The translations under genes and the position numbers were made by a program. From Zychaea mexicana (Eukaryota > Mucoromycota > Mucoromycetes > Mucorales > Lichtheimiaceae), in assembly GCF_025766255.1 (NCBI RefSeq), contig NW_026516669.1:682001-746000 (forward strand): a stretch of 64,000 bases of DNA. Reading direction: 5' to 3'. Within the stretch, counting starts at the first letter, position 1. Each line of letters opens with the position of its first letter. Below, piece after piece: positions 35,175 through 47,649 of the stretch. The notes below the pieces were generated by a model. The model had not been told where the DNA came from and did no database searches. It saw only the letters and a program-made list of their open reading frames with translations.

Positions 35175-37681
35175 GGCGATCAAGTCGAGAGTGGTTTGAA
35201 ATAAAAGAGTGGTTGTGCGGGTTTCCCACTGGCGTTCTTCTTTTGGGATTTAATTTCAGTCACAGCTGCGATTGCGATTGTCATACTGCGGCACCTGGCG
35301 ATAAATGGCAGGCATCACTTTTGACAGTTTACAACCAAGTTTTCGATCGATGAGAAAGCACTTGTGATATTTTTCAAGAGATTGCTGAATTGTGGTGGGG
35401 TATTAGAAATTAGCGGATAGTACATCGGTATGTAAGAGGTATGGAATGCAAACATTTTCTGGAGCACTTAATAAAGAGATGTTTGTTTATTACGATACTT
35501 TAACATTAAGAAGGGTATAAAAAAGGTAGCATGCCTTATCAACAAGAAGCATTTATGATATGTTAATGATAATGACATGTTTCAAGATAGAAGAAGGGTG
35601 CTCTCCTACTTTATTCATGATACATATCCTGGCGCAAGCTGCAAAAGTATTAGTAGAAGTAATCATACATGATCAGGATTGCCACAGTCTATATTAACCA
35701 TTTAATGGTGTATTATGCCATGAAAAATAAACCTTTGAATTAGCTTCTTTAGACTAGTACAGCTCAGAGTTACAATTAAAATAATATCATTGCATGTACT
35801 GTATGTAGTGATTTTGGGACGACAAGAGAATCCAACATGAGGACTGCTATACCACAGGATTCATCGTCGCGTCAGGAACAACTAAAACAGCAATACTGTA
35901 TGGACATTTGCATCTATTACAAGTCAAATCGTAGACCCTCTTTTTGCTTTTTTTTCTTTTTTGTTTCACGGACACACCCGACAGTTCCTCCTACAGCAAT
36001 AACTGAACAGCGAGTGGCCATTGAAGATCAGTTTCAATACATTATCAATGCCAAGTTGGATAATATATTGGCGAACAACAGTAAGGTAAATGAGCAGCTG
36101 AACGAAACAATAGTGCTAATAGATTTCTCCATAGAAAGATAAAATGAGAGATGAAACCATAATGAACTACGGCGCCGTAGATATCACCTGGCATAGAATA
36201 ATACCGAAATTTTGTATTTTTATAGACATCGATAAATAGGTACAGCTACTGTACATAAGCATTACTCTTTCAGAATGTTGTTATTTACTCATTCTAATAC
36301 GTTGCTGGCGTATACTAGCCTTTGTGTATATCATGCTGCGCAAGGTGGTGGAAGGTTTCACGTCCTCACAAGATTGCAAAGGAAAGCAAACGAACCATCG
36401 TTCAAATCACGAAAAGCGATCATTACTCAAACACTTGATGCACGTTGACTCGCTTTTCGTCCTAAAGAGCCGTCAGTTTCATTATCTCATCTTTATCGTT
36501 GCTCACATATTCGTGTTGCACTCGAGTTAACAACCAGCAAGATGACAATAGCAAAAGCCATGGCTATCTCCATTAGCTCATTCTTCTATGTCATATTTAG
36601 GGCATTTATTAAATTGTGCATTATTTCTATTATAAGCATCGGCTCACTTATTTTGTGTGTTGTATGCGTACGCTTCAAATTTTATGATACACTTTATTGA
36701 TTTCTTCAATAACACTGCATCATGTCACGAACATATCACAGTAAGAACAAAGCATCGAACATTACTGTCTCACTTACTGTACACCTTACACCTGCTCATC
36801 AGAATTCGAAACAAGCATCTGCTGCATTTGAGCGTGTACTGAACTACTTCTAAACCTTCAAGTTGTCGCATATCTAGTTTTGCACGTCCTATTCATTTTT
36901 GAAATATAATTGGATAAGTAAAAGAAACTGTCTGTGGCCGAGAAAAGCGTTTTAAATATGTAGCCCTTCTATTTATATTCTATGTACCTTTTGCCCTTGG
37001 CTCAACCGCGCATCAAAACAAAGCGCCAATACAGTGTCAAACTAAAAAAAAGGCGAAATGCAGTGTTAGCATTGTATTAAAAACATATGTCTATGCTCGT
37101 TGTCACCGTTTTCATGAAGCAAAGTGCGGCAAGACTTTAGAGTTTCTTTGCAATCCATTTTAATTACATTACAAACGCGAAAGCTCACGCGCATTATAAT
37201 GAACAAAAAGCCTGGTTAGAAGGCATTCCATACTGGGTTGTCTTTTGCATCAATCTCTGGCCTGAGTCATAGTTTTCCAAACGAAACATTGTCATTGCTT
37301 TCAGAAGAATCTCGGGATGAATTTGATATGGTCGTTTTTGTTGATCCTGATGATTGACTCAAAATAGAGATTGTGCGCGCTCCTGCACTGCATATTTTTA
37401 GGAAGTAGATGCGTTGTTTAATTCTTTGAACGACAAGAAGTAAACCCAAGAAAAAGGAAGTCAATGCTTTTCCTCATTTTCTTGTTGTGGTATGGCTTGC
37501 CGTCTTTTCGCAAGTCATTCTTGCCAGTTCCTGAGACACCATTCAACAAAAAAATGGTATTGTCACAGATTCCGCAGTATGTCATTAATGTGTCAAACGG
37601 GTTGTTTCAGAAGAAAGAGAAACGCGTCTCCTTTTCTCCCTTTCTCATCTCCCTTCTCCTCAACCATGCTTACATACTACC
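35175..37681. other. gene-poor interval
   Basis: 2.5 kb, AT-rich. It contains one weak two-exon candidate (35837-36142) and scattered short frames such as 36324-36530 and the minus-strand frame 37267-37464. No repeats or RNA genes were recognised. Confidence 0.45.
35837..36142 (+). CDS. weak small hypothetical protein
   Basis: ATG at 35837. Either one exon of 101 codons, or two exons (about 35837-35898 and 35985-36142) with a GTATGG donor and a CCGACAG acceptor that removes a low-complexity Phe run. The C-terminal part (QFQYIINAKLDNILANN and following) looks like a short amphipathic coiled coil. No family was recognised. It is listed because the composition is protein-like, but it could be a chance frame. 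Confidence 0.25.
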   Translation: MRTAIPQDSSSRQEQLKQQYCMDICIYYKSNRRPSFCFFFFFVSRTHPTVPPTAITEQRVAIEDQFQYIINAKLDNILANNSKVNEQLNETIVLIDFSIER

Positions 37682-39346
37682 ATGTCAGATCCACCAACTC
37701 AAACAGAAATCCTACAAGACCTTGCATCGGCTGTACGTGATGTGTGATCCCAGCTTGCCACTCAGCAACAGCAACAGCAGCAATCATCATCACTACCGCC
37801 GCGACAGCCACGTACACAGCCAACAGAAATAATCAGACGACCGAATCAATCAAACAATAAAGGCCGTACTATTTTCAAAGGTATAACCAAGCGTCACATT
37901 GTCGCTAATTACAAAGGCAGCATGAATGAAGAGACAAAAGAAGCAGTTTACAATACACTCAAATCCCACGCCAACTCTCTCATTAGCAAACGTGCAAAAA
38001 AGTATGGATCGGGTGGCGAGGAACTTTATCTTACTACGTGGAGCAAACTGGATGTCGACGACAAGGAAGAAGCCATCGCTACATTGAACTCACTAGCACA
38101 AGAAAAAAAGGATGTGATGTTTGAAACGTGTGAGGTCAATCGGTGTGCTGATCACCTGCTGTCTGAATGCTGGAACAACAGATATAGGCAGCGTAAAGGC
38201 AAACAACAACGCAAGTAAGCATAATGACTGGTATAATTGTAAGCACGGTCTACTGCTCTTTTACAAACTCACATTGATTTATGACAAGGCTACAGCAGCA
38301 AGTAGTAGCAGCAACAACGAGTATGATATTTTGCCTTGTCTTTTTCTACATTTTTCTATATCTTATTTGCACTGACGAGTATTATAATCAATATCTAGAA
38401 CGACAGCCACACCACCCATGTCCCCCAATGAATACACAACTGCAATCGAAACTAGCGACCATGCTACATCGACAGGGTAAAAGATACTTTTTAAATGTAT
38501 GAAGTCAATAGATTTTAGACTAGTAGGTAGCTGCGTCTTGGATCAGTATTTACACTTTATGGATGATTCAGACCGCCCAGACCTGAGCTAAGCAACGACT
38601 CACGGTAAGATAGTGTTTACTTCTGTTCCTTAAATTTTTCATGTCTTATTGTCTCACTTTAAACACTGCGAGTATATAGATCATCAGGCACGAGGTCAAT
38701 TAACACAGTTCCTGTCACGTAAGTCATGTCCTTTTTGGTGCTTAATTCGACACTCTTTATGTGTCCTCACACGACCTCAAACCCAATCTAGATCATCCTC
38801 TCCACAAGAAACCACTGCTCAGACTATTCAAAGTGCTAGCGAGTATGTTTACTATTCTTTAAGAAAGAAGAGATCGGTTTTGCACAATTTGCTTTTAACG
38901 ATACCATATACTATATAGTATCTCAGATGCGCAAGAAACTGTTGCTCCCTTGAACAAAACCGTTTGCCAGTAAGTATATAATTTTAGTTAGGAAAAAATA
39001 ACAACAAGACAACTCCCCTAACCAGCATTTCTCACTGAATTTCCATATAACCCAGTGATGCTCTCAGCTCGAACCAACGATGCCGTCGAACAAGACAAGC
39101 AACGTAAATTACATTTTCGTAAAATGCATATTCAAGAGATAAGACGGAGTAATGTATGTACATTTCATTTACACTGTTTATCATAGATCTGTACAAGACG
39201 AACAGCATCGAGAAGGAGGAGCAACAGAAGGATTACGAGCATCAAGCAATCGAAGAGCAGGACGTGGACGTGGTGGTAAAAAACGTCGTAAGAACGTCAT
39301 AGTAACAGAAAGAAATTCCTCCACAATGTACACAAGAGAGCAGTGA
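37682..39346 (+). CDS. unidentified multi-exon protein with basic RG-rich tail; N-terminus uncertain
   Basis: Exons at 37682(?)-38214, 38399-38476, 38680-38718, 38792-38842, 38919-38969, 39056-39103 and 39187-39346 join in one frame through six GT-AG introns. The first exon carries a poly-Gln run and then a conserved-looking globular block (MNEETKEAVYNTL to LLSECWNNRY). The middle exons are Ser/Thr/Pro-rich. The last encodes a RAGRGRGGKKRRKN tail suggestive of nucleic-acid binding or nuclear location. From the ATG at 37682 the frame meets TGA at 37745-37747; the next in-frame ATG is 37922. Between them the reading still looks coding, so either the gene is damaged, the start lies elsewhere, or a 21-nt segment (37733-37753, GT..AG) is removed. 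No family was recognised. Confidence 0.5.
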
Positions 39347-39476
39347 CGATGACACGCCTATAAAAAAGAAGAGCCGCATGTAGTAAAGGTGTAGTAGTGA
39401 TAAGGTTTAGTGTGGTAAGTTCGCAAAAGAATAAAACGTAGTTCATGTGAGGAGGCGCTTAATTTGGGTTACTTCT

Positions 39477-39625
39477 GGTAAATTACTAGTAATGAAGGCT
39501 GGTGAATATCGGTAGATCCTTGTGAAAGTTATTTTTGGTGGATCTGGGTAAAATTGCTATTTTCACCTTAACAAAAATCAACCACGTTTAACGAAAATCA
39601 ACTAAATATCACTAGAATATTTACC
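39477..39625. repeat. possible small MITE or foldback
   Basis: GGTAAATTACTAGTAA at 39477-39492 resembles the reverse complement of TCACTAGAATATTTACC at 39609-39625 (GGTAAAT plus CTAGT, with a small gap). Two similar internal units (AAAATCAACCACG and AAAATCAACTAAA) lie at the right side. Imperfect, with no clear target duplication. Confidence 0.25.
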
Positions 39626-40485
39626 GTGGTGTAAAGACGTGTCATATTTGTCCTGATGATGGTTAATGATGTGTCGAGCTTATATATGATCAAATTATCA
39701 GATGGTAGCGATGATAGCTTAATCAAGAAGCAAAGCAACAAGAAGAATCCAGACAGCAATGATAATAACACTGCAGCCAGGTACAAGTTCTTTGGGAAGA
39801 ATAAGAAGTAGGAAAAGGCGAGCAAGATGGCTCCTTTCGTAGGTGGCTTGTTGAATTGAAGGCGTCTATTTGCGCCCCTCAAACTTCAGTAATTCCATCA
39901 AGCAGGTATCTATACATAAATCAAAGTATGCAAAGCGAGATCTACTCATTATTATTGACCTTAGCACTGCCGATTCTTTGTTGTTTCCCTCAAATGTTTT
40001 CGTACCACACTGACATAAGAACCACTCACTAACATCAAACTACATTTATAATACAGACGTCATCATCAATCTACTCAAAGGATACAAATTCGAGCAGACC
40101 AAAGAGTTTACAGCGCGGTCAACATGCTTAAGAACTATTATGATAGCACGGTCATTGCGCAAGCTTTATCGCCTTCTTGTCGCCTCTTGGAAGTGACGTT
40201 TGGTCCAAAAACAGGCGCATTTTTCAAAATGACAAAAAGATCCTGTTGTGATAAGCTACTAATTGCAGGAAAAGAGAGAGAGGGAGACGAGCAGCTGAAA
40301 ACAGACTTTCCAATTTTAAGATCTAGCAGTTATACTAGCTTGTTGGCGTATGCTCTGGTGTTGCCTCTTATAAAATAACCCCTTTTCACAAAAAGGTCGC
40401 ATCATATCTGCGGTAACAAGCAATGTAGGCGAACACAGAAAGTGAAAAGGAGTGTCAAAGTGTGATAAAGCGCGTTGTGATCGTG

Positions 40486-40845
40486 TTACTGTCGTCTGTC
40501 ATTGTTCCCCGCTTTGTTTAGCACGGAGCTGTGGGTGGGAAAAAAAAATAAAGCACATGAAAAAAAAGGCAAAGCAAAAAAAAATAATAAAGCGGTAAAA
40601 ACGTTTATGAGAAGAGTGCGAAAAGAAAAAGATTGTTTTATTTTGTTTATCATTTTTTTATTTGTGTGTAATAAATAATAGTAATAATAATCTGTTCGTT
40701 CCTCACCCTCCACTGACCCGCACTGGTACATTGCAGTCATCTCTTCATGGCGGACCACTGAGCCCATCCAATCATCAGAAGAATCTGTACAATCGCCAGC
40801 ACTGGCACGGAACTGATCATAGCACGGACAGTGACTCCCGCGCAT
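40486..40845 (-). CDS. weak small hypothetical protein behind a TATA box
   Basis: ATG at 40843-40845 opens 119 codons. The first 60 residues are Cys/Ser/Asp-rich (MRGSHCPCYDQFRASAGD) and protein-like. The rest is Tyr- and Phe-rich, derived from A/T-rich DNA, and could be a misread 3' UTR. A CTATATAAAGC box on the minus strand at about 40916-40926 lies about 70 bp upstream of the ATG. No family was recognised. Confidence 0.25.
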   Translation of the reverse strand: MRGSHCPCYDQFRASAGDCTDSSDDWMGSVVRHEEMTAMYQCGSVEGEERTDYYYYYLLHTNKKMINKIKQSFSFRTLLINVFTALLFFFALPFFSCALFFFPTHSSVLNKAGNNDRRQ

Positions 40846-43800
40846 ACAGCCCAACGCCTTTCCAAAACGAACTAAAGTGAAGAAAAAGAAAAAGAAAGGA
40901 AAAGCGAAACTGCTCGCTTTATATAGACGTTTTTTGACTGTCACGCTCGGGACTTCAAAAAGTTCCACCAAGTTCCATGGATTTTCATTGGCTTTTGCTT
41001 AATAGTATGGCTTTCAGCATATGATATGGCTCAAAGGGACTATCACAAAAGGAAAGGAAAGGGGGTGTACTTGGTGGTCATCTAAACAAGTGTGCTGCGG
41101 CGGTAGTGGTACGTGTCTCTCACCATGGGCTGCTGTACCTCCGACGACGTCGCCGCTTGTTTGTGAGTGGGGCCGTGCACGGCACCGTGTCAAGCAAAAA
41201 CAAAAACACGAATGCGAATGAGCATGTAGATTCACGGAAGAAATGCTTTTATGTGAGCAGTAAATGACGGAAATAGGAGTGACTGACAAAGTAGACAATT
41301 TACCATCAGTGAATGCTGAGAACACACTCCACCCAGCAGCCAGTTTACAGTCCTTCAGCCAACAAGGCAAACAGCGTGTGTATATAGCGTAGTTCACAGT
41401 ACTTTAATATTATCTTTTGACTGTGTGTGTGGCACGTAATGTTATGTGTGTGCGGAAAAAGATGCAACCATCGCTGCACTTTATAATAAAGACCCGTTAT
41501 CTTCTATGTTCAACCGTGCTCGTCAACTGTTGCTTTACCATCTTCGCTATCCGCCAACAGTTCTCTGAATCACGCCGTATAACCTCCTCCCTCCATCCTC
41601 CATCCCAAGTATGTGCTGCTGCAGATAAGTTGGCCCGCTCATAGATAAGTATCCGCTGCCGCTAGTGAATTCGACTCATCCTTCATTGTTTTCCATTGCT
41701 GCCGATAAAGTAAATCGGTTCGTTTGTTTTTGTGCGGTTCTACGTTCTTTTAAAGCAGCGTTCAAGATCCATTGGGACGATCAGAAGAATAACACTACAA
41801 ACGATGACTTCCTCCAACGTTTGACACTTTTGCGCATATTGTTGCTCCATTGATCACCTTGTTCACTCGCCATCCCTTTGTGCATTTCGAGTGCGAAGTC
41901 AAATGGCCAAATCGCTGCGTCACAATGCGCATAGTTTTCGTTTCAGGGGAAAGCTGTTGGAACGTTCAAGGTTTGGCACACGCGTAACTTCGTCACTATC
42001 CAAAAAAGAAAGATCTGTGTTGTGCTCTTCCTGATTTTCTTCATTCCTAGACTACCTTTGCTTCCTGCTGATTTACTTCCGTTATGCTTATCGTTAGTGT
42101 GGGTTTGTGCGTACGCGTTCATAGCCTTCGTTATGTTTGAAAAAAGAGAGACGTAGCGAATTTTCCCCTATTGTTGCCTATTTCCACAGCAAAATACACA
42201 TTGTGTCTCTGATCGTCTCTTTGCAGACTACTTGTCGTAGCCGAATTAATGATGTTATACAGTAATAAAGCCCGAGAGAAAATCCTGCTCTTTTGCAGTT
42301 GCTTTTAATATACGTTACGAGCACCGTTTACTGTACATTACGTCCCACTTAGCTTAACATATAGTCCCTTTTAGTATAGATTACGATCCGCTTAATTTTT
42401 ACCAAGTCTTGTCTTTAGATGCCACAGAAAAGTGTGCTGGGGACGAGCAGCTTCTTTGCTACAAGACTTCTCCCAGCAGTAATCCCATTCACGACTGATG
42501 CATTGACTGGTGGCAAGGTGGCATATCAATTAAAGTTGGCAGGGATAGTAATATGTGTTTGCTCTTGGACTACATGCGTCTTTATGTAGGGCTTGCCGTA
42601 AAATGGACGCTCCAAAGCTACGTTTTTGGTTTGAGTCACTGATTCGGTCAGTGTACGGAAATGTTCTCCAAGGTCATGTCACCCTTTACCAATAGGTCAA
42701 GAAGGACTTAGTCTCTGGATCGCTTTCAAAGGCATTGCATACTGTGGACGACGACTGATAATGAGCGCCGAAATGACTATCTGTCCCTCCAAGAGGGATC
42801 GTCGCTTAACAGAATTACTCATAATTCCTAGATTTCAATGGAAGTTTTCCCAACAGTGGAATATGATGTTTGGGGAATCGTTTGGTCATATAAATGTGTG
42901 GACAGTAGCATATCATCAAATAGAAAATCAAGGAACAAGATGGGCAGTGCACGGGTGCCGTCCCACATATCAATTACGGGTCCATTGCTGCCAGGCCAAA
43001 TACTATGCCAGCTCAACACCATGCCATAGCAAGATCAGCAACAGCAGTAAGTGATAACAATGGCCATACCAAACAGCAAGGGTTCTATGCAGAAAAGTGG
43101 TAGCAAAGAGCACACCAGTACATATATGTGTAAACTCTTTATCATAACAAAGAAATGACTGGAAGAGGCTCATTGTTTTGTAGTTAATTTCTATGCAGCT
43201 GCCACTCCAAAGACATCCACTTAATAGCAACAACAATTGAACCGTCACGAGCAATGGCACAAGAACAAATGCTACTACTACTACTGCTACTACATACTAT
43301 CGGACGCTCTATATTAATAGATGCAACAATAAAGCAAAATTCTATGGCCAAGTGATGATGGAACTTCTTGAAGAACTCGAAAAAGAATTTAAACATCAGA
43401 ATGATCGACAAAAAGGTGGATAATCTCGATGCTAAGATCGATGAGAAGTGACTAAAAAACTTGATATCATACCAAGTTTCCAAGAGCAGCTCGAAAAACG
43501 GGAAGAGATTTACGAAGATCTTGAAGCTCTTTCCATCCTTCAGCTTAGATGTTAAGGGAAAAAAACGAGGCGTTATATCAGCGCTGTAGTAAAGATCATG
43601 ATAAACTTTGCTTTTTGCGAAACTCGCAATTCTTTCTATAACAAATGTGAGCGTGGTGCTATACAACATTAAGTTGCTCACTTTAGTCTTGTGCTTGTTA
43701 TAGCAGGCAATTCGCGCACAATGGTATTAATACAGTATCACCATAGCAATAAGTACATTTAATATCTATAAAAAAACATAATAAATCTCATTGACAACAA

Positions 43801-43985
43801 ATACTAAATTGAGCACCAACAACGTCAACGCTTGATCACGTCTCACCCGTTTGTCTAATTTATCCTTCTTTTCCCTTGTTTCCTTTCCCATCTGTACTCC
43901 AATCATTTCTACTACTGTACTTCTTGTCCCATTTTTGCAAATACTTTTACCACTGCTGTTGCCTAGCCATCTTAAGAGCCCAAAC

Positions 43986-45018
43986 ATGAAAAAAGTGTAT
44001 CTTGCAAACAATTATGTTGTGGATGACCCAGTGCTGCATGGTACCTATATAGAGCTCTCAATAAAAACGGAGGAAGGTCAAGTCCTTGTGTGCGTTGTCG
44101 AGGGCCCAGAGTTGATGTCCACGATACACGAGTTGCGAGTATCTCGCATGTCTAAATTAGACATAAAAGGTTAGTATTTCAATATGGAGATGCGTTTGCT
44201 ATCTTTGTGAACCCCTACTAGTTGTATCTTTTGTAAAGTTTCACGCGTGTGTGTTGTGTGTTCTTCAGCTAAAAGTAAATTGCATCTGGATACTAGGCAC
44301 GCTCCTGCACGATATAAAGGGTCTCGACCGCCCTACACTCATGGTCACTAAGCTCGAAAGAAGTCCAGTGTCGCCCTCTTTAGCTGCCAGCAGATTGGAA
44401 AACTCTGACGATACCTTTGTAAATAAATTAGACTATGACAATGAAAGTTACGTTGACAACAATGACGGAGAGAACAGGAAACGCTCATACAACAGACGCT
44501 CACTTTCACCACCACCCGGAGAGTCAGCGAATTACCCTGAAAGAGCTGATATGGAAGACGACACGGATGAAGAAGAAGAAGAAGAAGAAAGAAAAGAAAT
44601 GAATGGAGAAGAGTACGAAAAGGAACGACAGTCTAAGCGTTTCAGAACGGATGCCATGGAGATGACGGAAGATGACGGCCTAGAGATGGTTCCATCCGCG
44701 AGGTCGAATAATTGTCCTGGTAACTTATTTTATAATCTCTACGGTCGACTGCACGTGTTGAACAGCCATGCTCCCGATCACTTGCAGCCGCAGTTGGCGC
44801 TTCTTTACGATCTGCTTACTTGCATGGCGAACATGGAGGAAGGAATCTCATCGCACACGCGGTTATTTATCGAAAAAATGAGCGAGTTTCACTCTCGGTT
44901 GAAGGATTGCTACCGGGAATGCCCTGATGCCCCTTACCCTTTGGATACAAACGAAGTCGAGCTTCCGCATTGGATCTATGAGTTTTTACCTAAAAAGAAA
45001 CGGTTGCAGCAAAGGTAG
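43986..45018 (+). CDS. unidentified protein, possibly with an N-terminal OB-like fold
   Basis: Exons 43986-44169 and 44276-45018 encode 308 residues. The acceptor at 44275 is the one that keeps the frame open (IKVNCIWILGTLL). The first 95 residues alternate beta-like hydrophobic runs (GTYIELSIKTEEGQVLVCVV, then an IHELRVSRMSKLD stretch), which I read as a possible OB-type barrel. The middle is acidic (DTDEEEEEEE) with basic SKRFRT, perhaps a nuclear signal. The C-terminal 110 residues are helical (NLFYNLYGRLHVLNSHAP to PHWIYEFLPKKKRL) and look conserved. No family was recognised. A nuclear role is a guess from composition. Confidence 0.65.
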
Positions 45019-45398
45019 CCTCCTTCCAAGCCGTCATTTCCGTAATATACAACAAGTTTGATGTCAAAATACTTTTATGACCCAATTTGTCATCTCTTTA
45101 ATGTGTATCTGAAAAGCTGTTCTTATACATATTTTTTAACACTCTCGCCTACAGCTACATACAATAGTCCATATTGCTCTGATATTTACGCAATGTCACT
45201 TCAGCTCGACTATGTAGTGACAGGCCGTTGTTCATTAATAAATATCCTTCTTCTTTAATAAGAAGTTGGTAGTTAACTCAGTCCAACCGAATTTGGGAAA
45301 TTGAGTATCACACGCAAAAGAAAAAAGTTCATGCAGAAACCAAATTCGGCTGGTGGCTTGTGGATATACTTCTTTATCTTAAACTACGATCGATCCCA
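45019..45398 (+). other. spacer and SPB4 promoter with inverted repeat
   Basis: 380 bp. It contains an inverted repeat CCAACCGAATTTGG (45283-45296) with CCAAATTCGGCTGG (45340-45353), one mismatch, 43-bp loop, about 50 bp before the SPB4 start. It may be a palindromic regulatory element or a mini-foldback. Nothing else was seen. Confidence 0.45.
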
Positions 45399-47623
45399 AT
45401 GACAACGGCTGCACCGAATACTGCTGGTGCCTGGGGCACCCTTGAAACACCTTTAAGCACTGAAATGTAAGCCAAAATATATATTCTGAGAGGTTAAATT
45501 CAATGCTTGTGTGATGCTGATTTGTCGAAACTAGCCTAGATACCCTTGCAACAATGGGATTTGACACCATGACACCTGTACAAGCAGGTGCTATACCGTT
45601 ATTTATGAAAAACAAAGACGTCGTTGTTGAGGTAGTATATCAACATAGGAAGGAGATAGAGAGAGAGAAGAGCGAAAAAGAGTTGTGGTTTAAGACTGAC
45701 TATTGTTCAAGGCTGTTACTGGCTCAGGCAAGACACTCGCCTTTGTCATTCCTATTATAGAAAAACTGTTACGACGAGAAGACCCACTAAAGAAAAATCA
45801 GATTGGTGCAGTTGTAATTACGCCAACTCGGTAAAGCGAATGGAGTGACTATAAGTGTTTCTATAGATGGTTTTGCCAGTTTCCTAACCCGGGAAACGTA
45901 TTTGATAGTGAACTAGCGCAACAGATTCATTCAGTGTTTGACTTGTTTACTCGCGACCATCCACGAAAAGATCAGCTCACTGTTGGCCTTTTTATTGGCG
46001 GCACGACATCACTCTCACAAGACGTCGAACGATTCCACAAATCCGAACCACGGATACTAGTCGGCACACCGGGTCGACTCGAAGAACTCTTGAAAAGCGG
46101 CAAACTCGTCAATACGAAAGAACTCGAAGTCCTCGTCATGGATGAAGCCGATCGATTATTGGATATGGGTTTCTCACAACAGCTAAGCAGCATTATCGCA
46201 CAATTACCCAAACAGCGACGCACAGGTTTGTTTTCAGCAACAATGACCGATGCCATCTCAGAACTCGTTCGAGCAGGTCTCCGTAATCCAGTCCGTATCG
46301 TCGTCAAAGTGCAAGATCTCGTACACAACCAGCAACGTACACCAAGCACGCTCCATATCAATTACATCGTATGCGACTCCGATCAAAAACTCCTTCAGCT
46401 TGTGCGATTACTAGAAAACGAGACAGGACAAGATCAGGGTGCACGGAAATTCATTGTCTATGTCGCCACATGCGCCTGCGTCGATTATTTCTACAAGCTG
46501 CTTTCCAAGTTATTAAAGGAGCGCATGCAGGTTTTTTCGCTACACGGACAGATGGATACAAAGCGACGGACGGCGACATACACGAGTTTCACACAACTGC
46601 CCCCGGCTGCACCTGCTGTGCTTTTGTGCACAGACGTGGCATCCCGCGGTCTTGATATTCCTGACGTGGACTATGTCGTTCAAGTAGATCCACCGCAGGA
46701 TCCCAAGGCATTTGCACATCGTGCAGGTCGTGCAGCACGTGCTGGACGACAGGGCCGTGCCACTGTCTTTTTGTGTCGTGGACGAGAAGAAGTTTACGTT
46801 GATTTTCTGAAACTTCGTAAAGTGCCCATGGTCCGTGCGCAATACCGCCTTGCAGACAACACGACAGTTGATAATAAGCACACCGAGGTGGATCCAGAGA
46901 GTGGCGAAGAGAAAATCGTTTCGGAACGTGTAGATCAAGACGACAGCAATGTGGACACGTTCATTCAATCGCTTCGAAAAATTGTCAAGGTAGATCGCGA
47001 TATGCATGATCGAGGCATGAAGGCGTTCGTGTCATGGGTCCGCTCCTACTCCAAGCACGAAGCCAGCTATATTTTCCGTATAAAAGATCAGGATCTCGGT
47101 CGCGTGGCGACAGGATATGGTCTATTAAAATTACCAAGAATGCCCGAACTTCGAGATGCAAAGGATGTTACATTCAAAGCGGAAGAGATGGATTGGGACA
47201 AGTACAAGTACCTTGACAAGAATCGAGAAGCAAAGCGGCAGCGAGAAGCTGCAAAACCACAGAAGCAGCAACCCGCTAAACCGAAAAAGTACGTTCAAAA
47301 TATCTATTTCGAAGAAACGGCACTGTTGTTCTTATGATCAAGTCTATTATAAATACGATAGATCAAATGAAGCTTGGTCAGCAAAACGCGATGCAAAAGC
47401 ACGAAAAGTGGATCGACGGACCAAGAAGGATCGCAAAAAGGAATTCTTGAAAAAACGAACGCATGAAGAAAAGGAACAAGCAGAGGATGATAACGACGAC
47501 GGAGAAGATGACTGGAATGAGTTAGCAAGGGAAGAGCGGATGGCTAAAAGGGTCAAACGCGGTCGGATGGATCAAAACAAATTTGATGAAATGTTTGCCG
47601 GTGATATGGACCAAGACGAATAG
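45399..47623 (+). CDS. SPB4: DEAD-box RNA helicase Spb4/DDX55
   Basis: Exons 45399-45466, 45535-45631, 45712-45830, 45909-47288 and 47362-47623 encode 641 residues. DEAD-box motifs in order are Q-motif [20 protein letters not shown] (split by intron 2), Ia PTRELA (split by intron 3), Ib [25 protein letters not shown] and [12 protein letters not shown]. The block [16 protein letters not shown] and the C-terminal AWSAKRD plus Lys/Arg-rich tail identify the Spb4/DDX55 branch over other DEAD proteins. It acts in the nucleolus in 60S ribosomal-subunit assembly (27S pre-rRNA). Start chosen at [15 protein letters not shown]. It converges on PSMG3 with only 26 bp between the stops, so the 3' UTRs probably overlap. 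Confidence 0.93.
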
Positions 47624-47649
47624 CAATAATAAACGGGATTTTTTGTTGT

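Larger units (their letters stand above)
39347..43985. other. 4.6-kb gene-poor stretch with eroded coding-like fragments
   Basis: No confident gene. Frames at 39598-39882 (minus, one hydrophobic segment, no ATG), 40124-40378, 40486-40845 (minus), 42421-43050 (plus, several stops) and 43256-43560 (plus, Leu/Glu-rich pieces separated by stops) read like decayed protein-coding sequence but match nothing recognised. A large minus-strand frame at 43184-43681 is probably the antisense of the Glu/Lys-rich fragment. Confidence 0.4.

Noticed and set aside
37464..37832. 122-codon plus-strand ORF starting MLFLIFLLWYG
   Set aside because: It overlaps the first exon of the 37682-39346 gene in a different frame, and its hydrophobic start alone is not enough to call a secreted protein.
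41014..41397. 127-codon minus-strand ORF
   Set aside because: Cys/His/Ser-rich reading without a recognisable zinc motif. The plus strand is equally open and no promoter or introns were seen.
43184..43681. 165-codon minus-strand ORF
   Set aside because: Phe/Ser/Ile-rich composition, no ATG context or domain. The opposite strand shows Glu/Lys-rich coding-like pieces, so this is most likely their antisense shadow.
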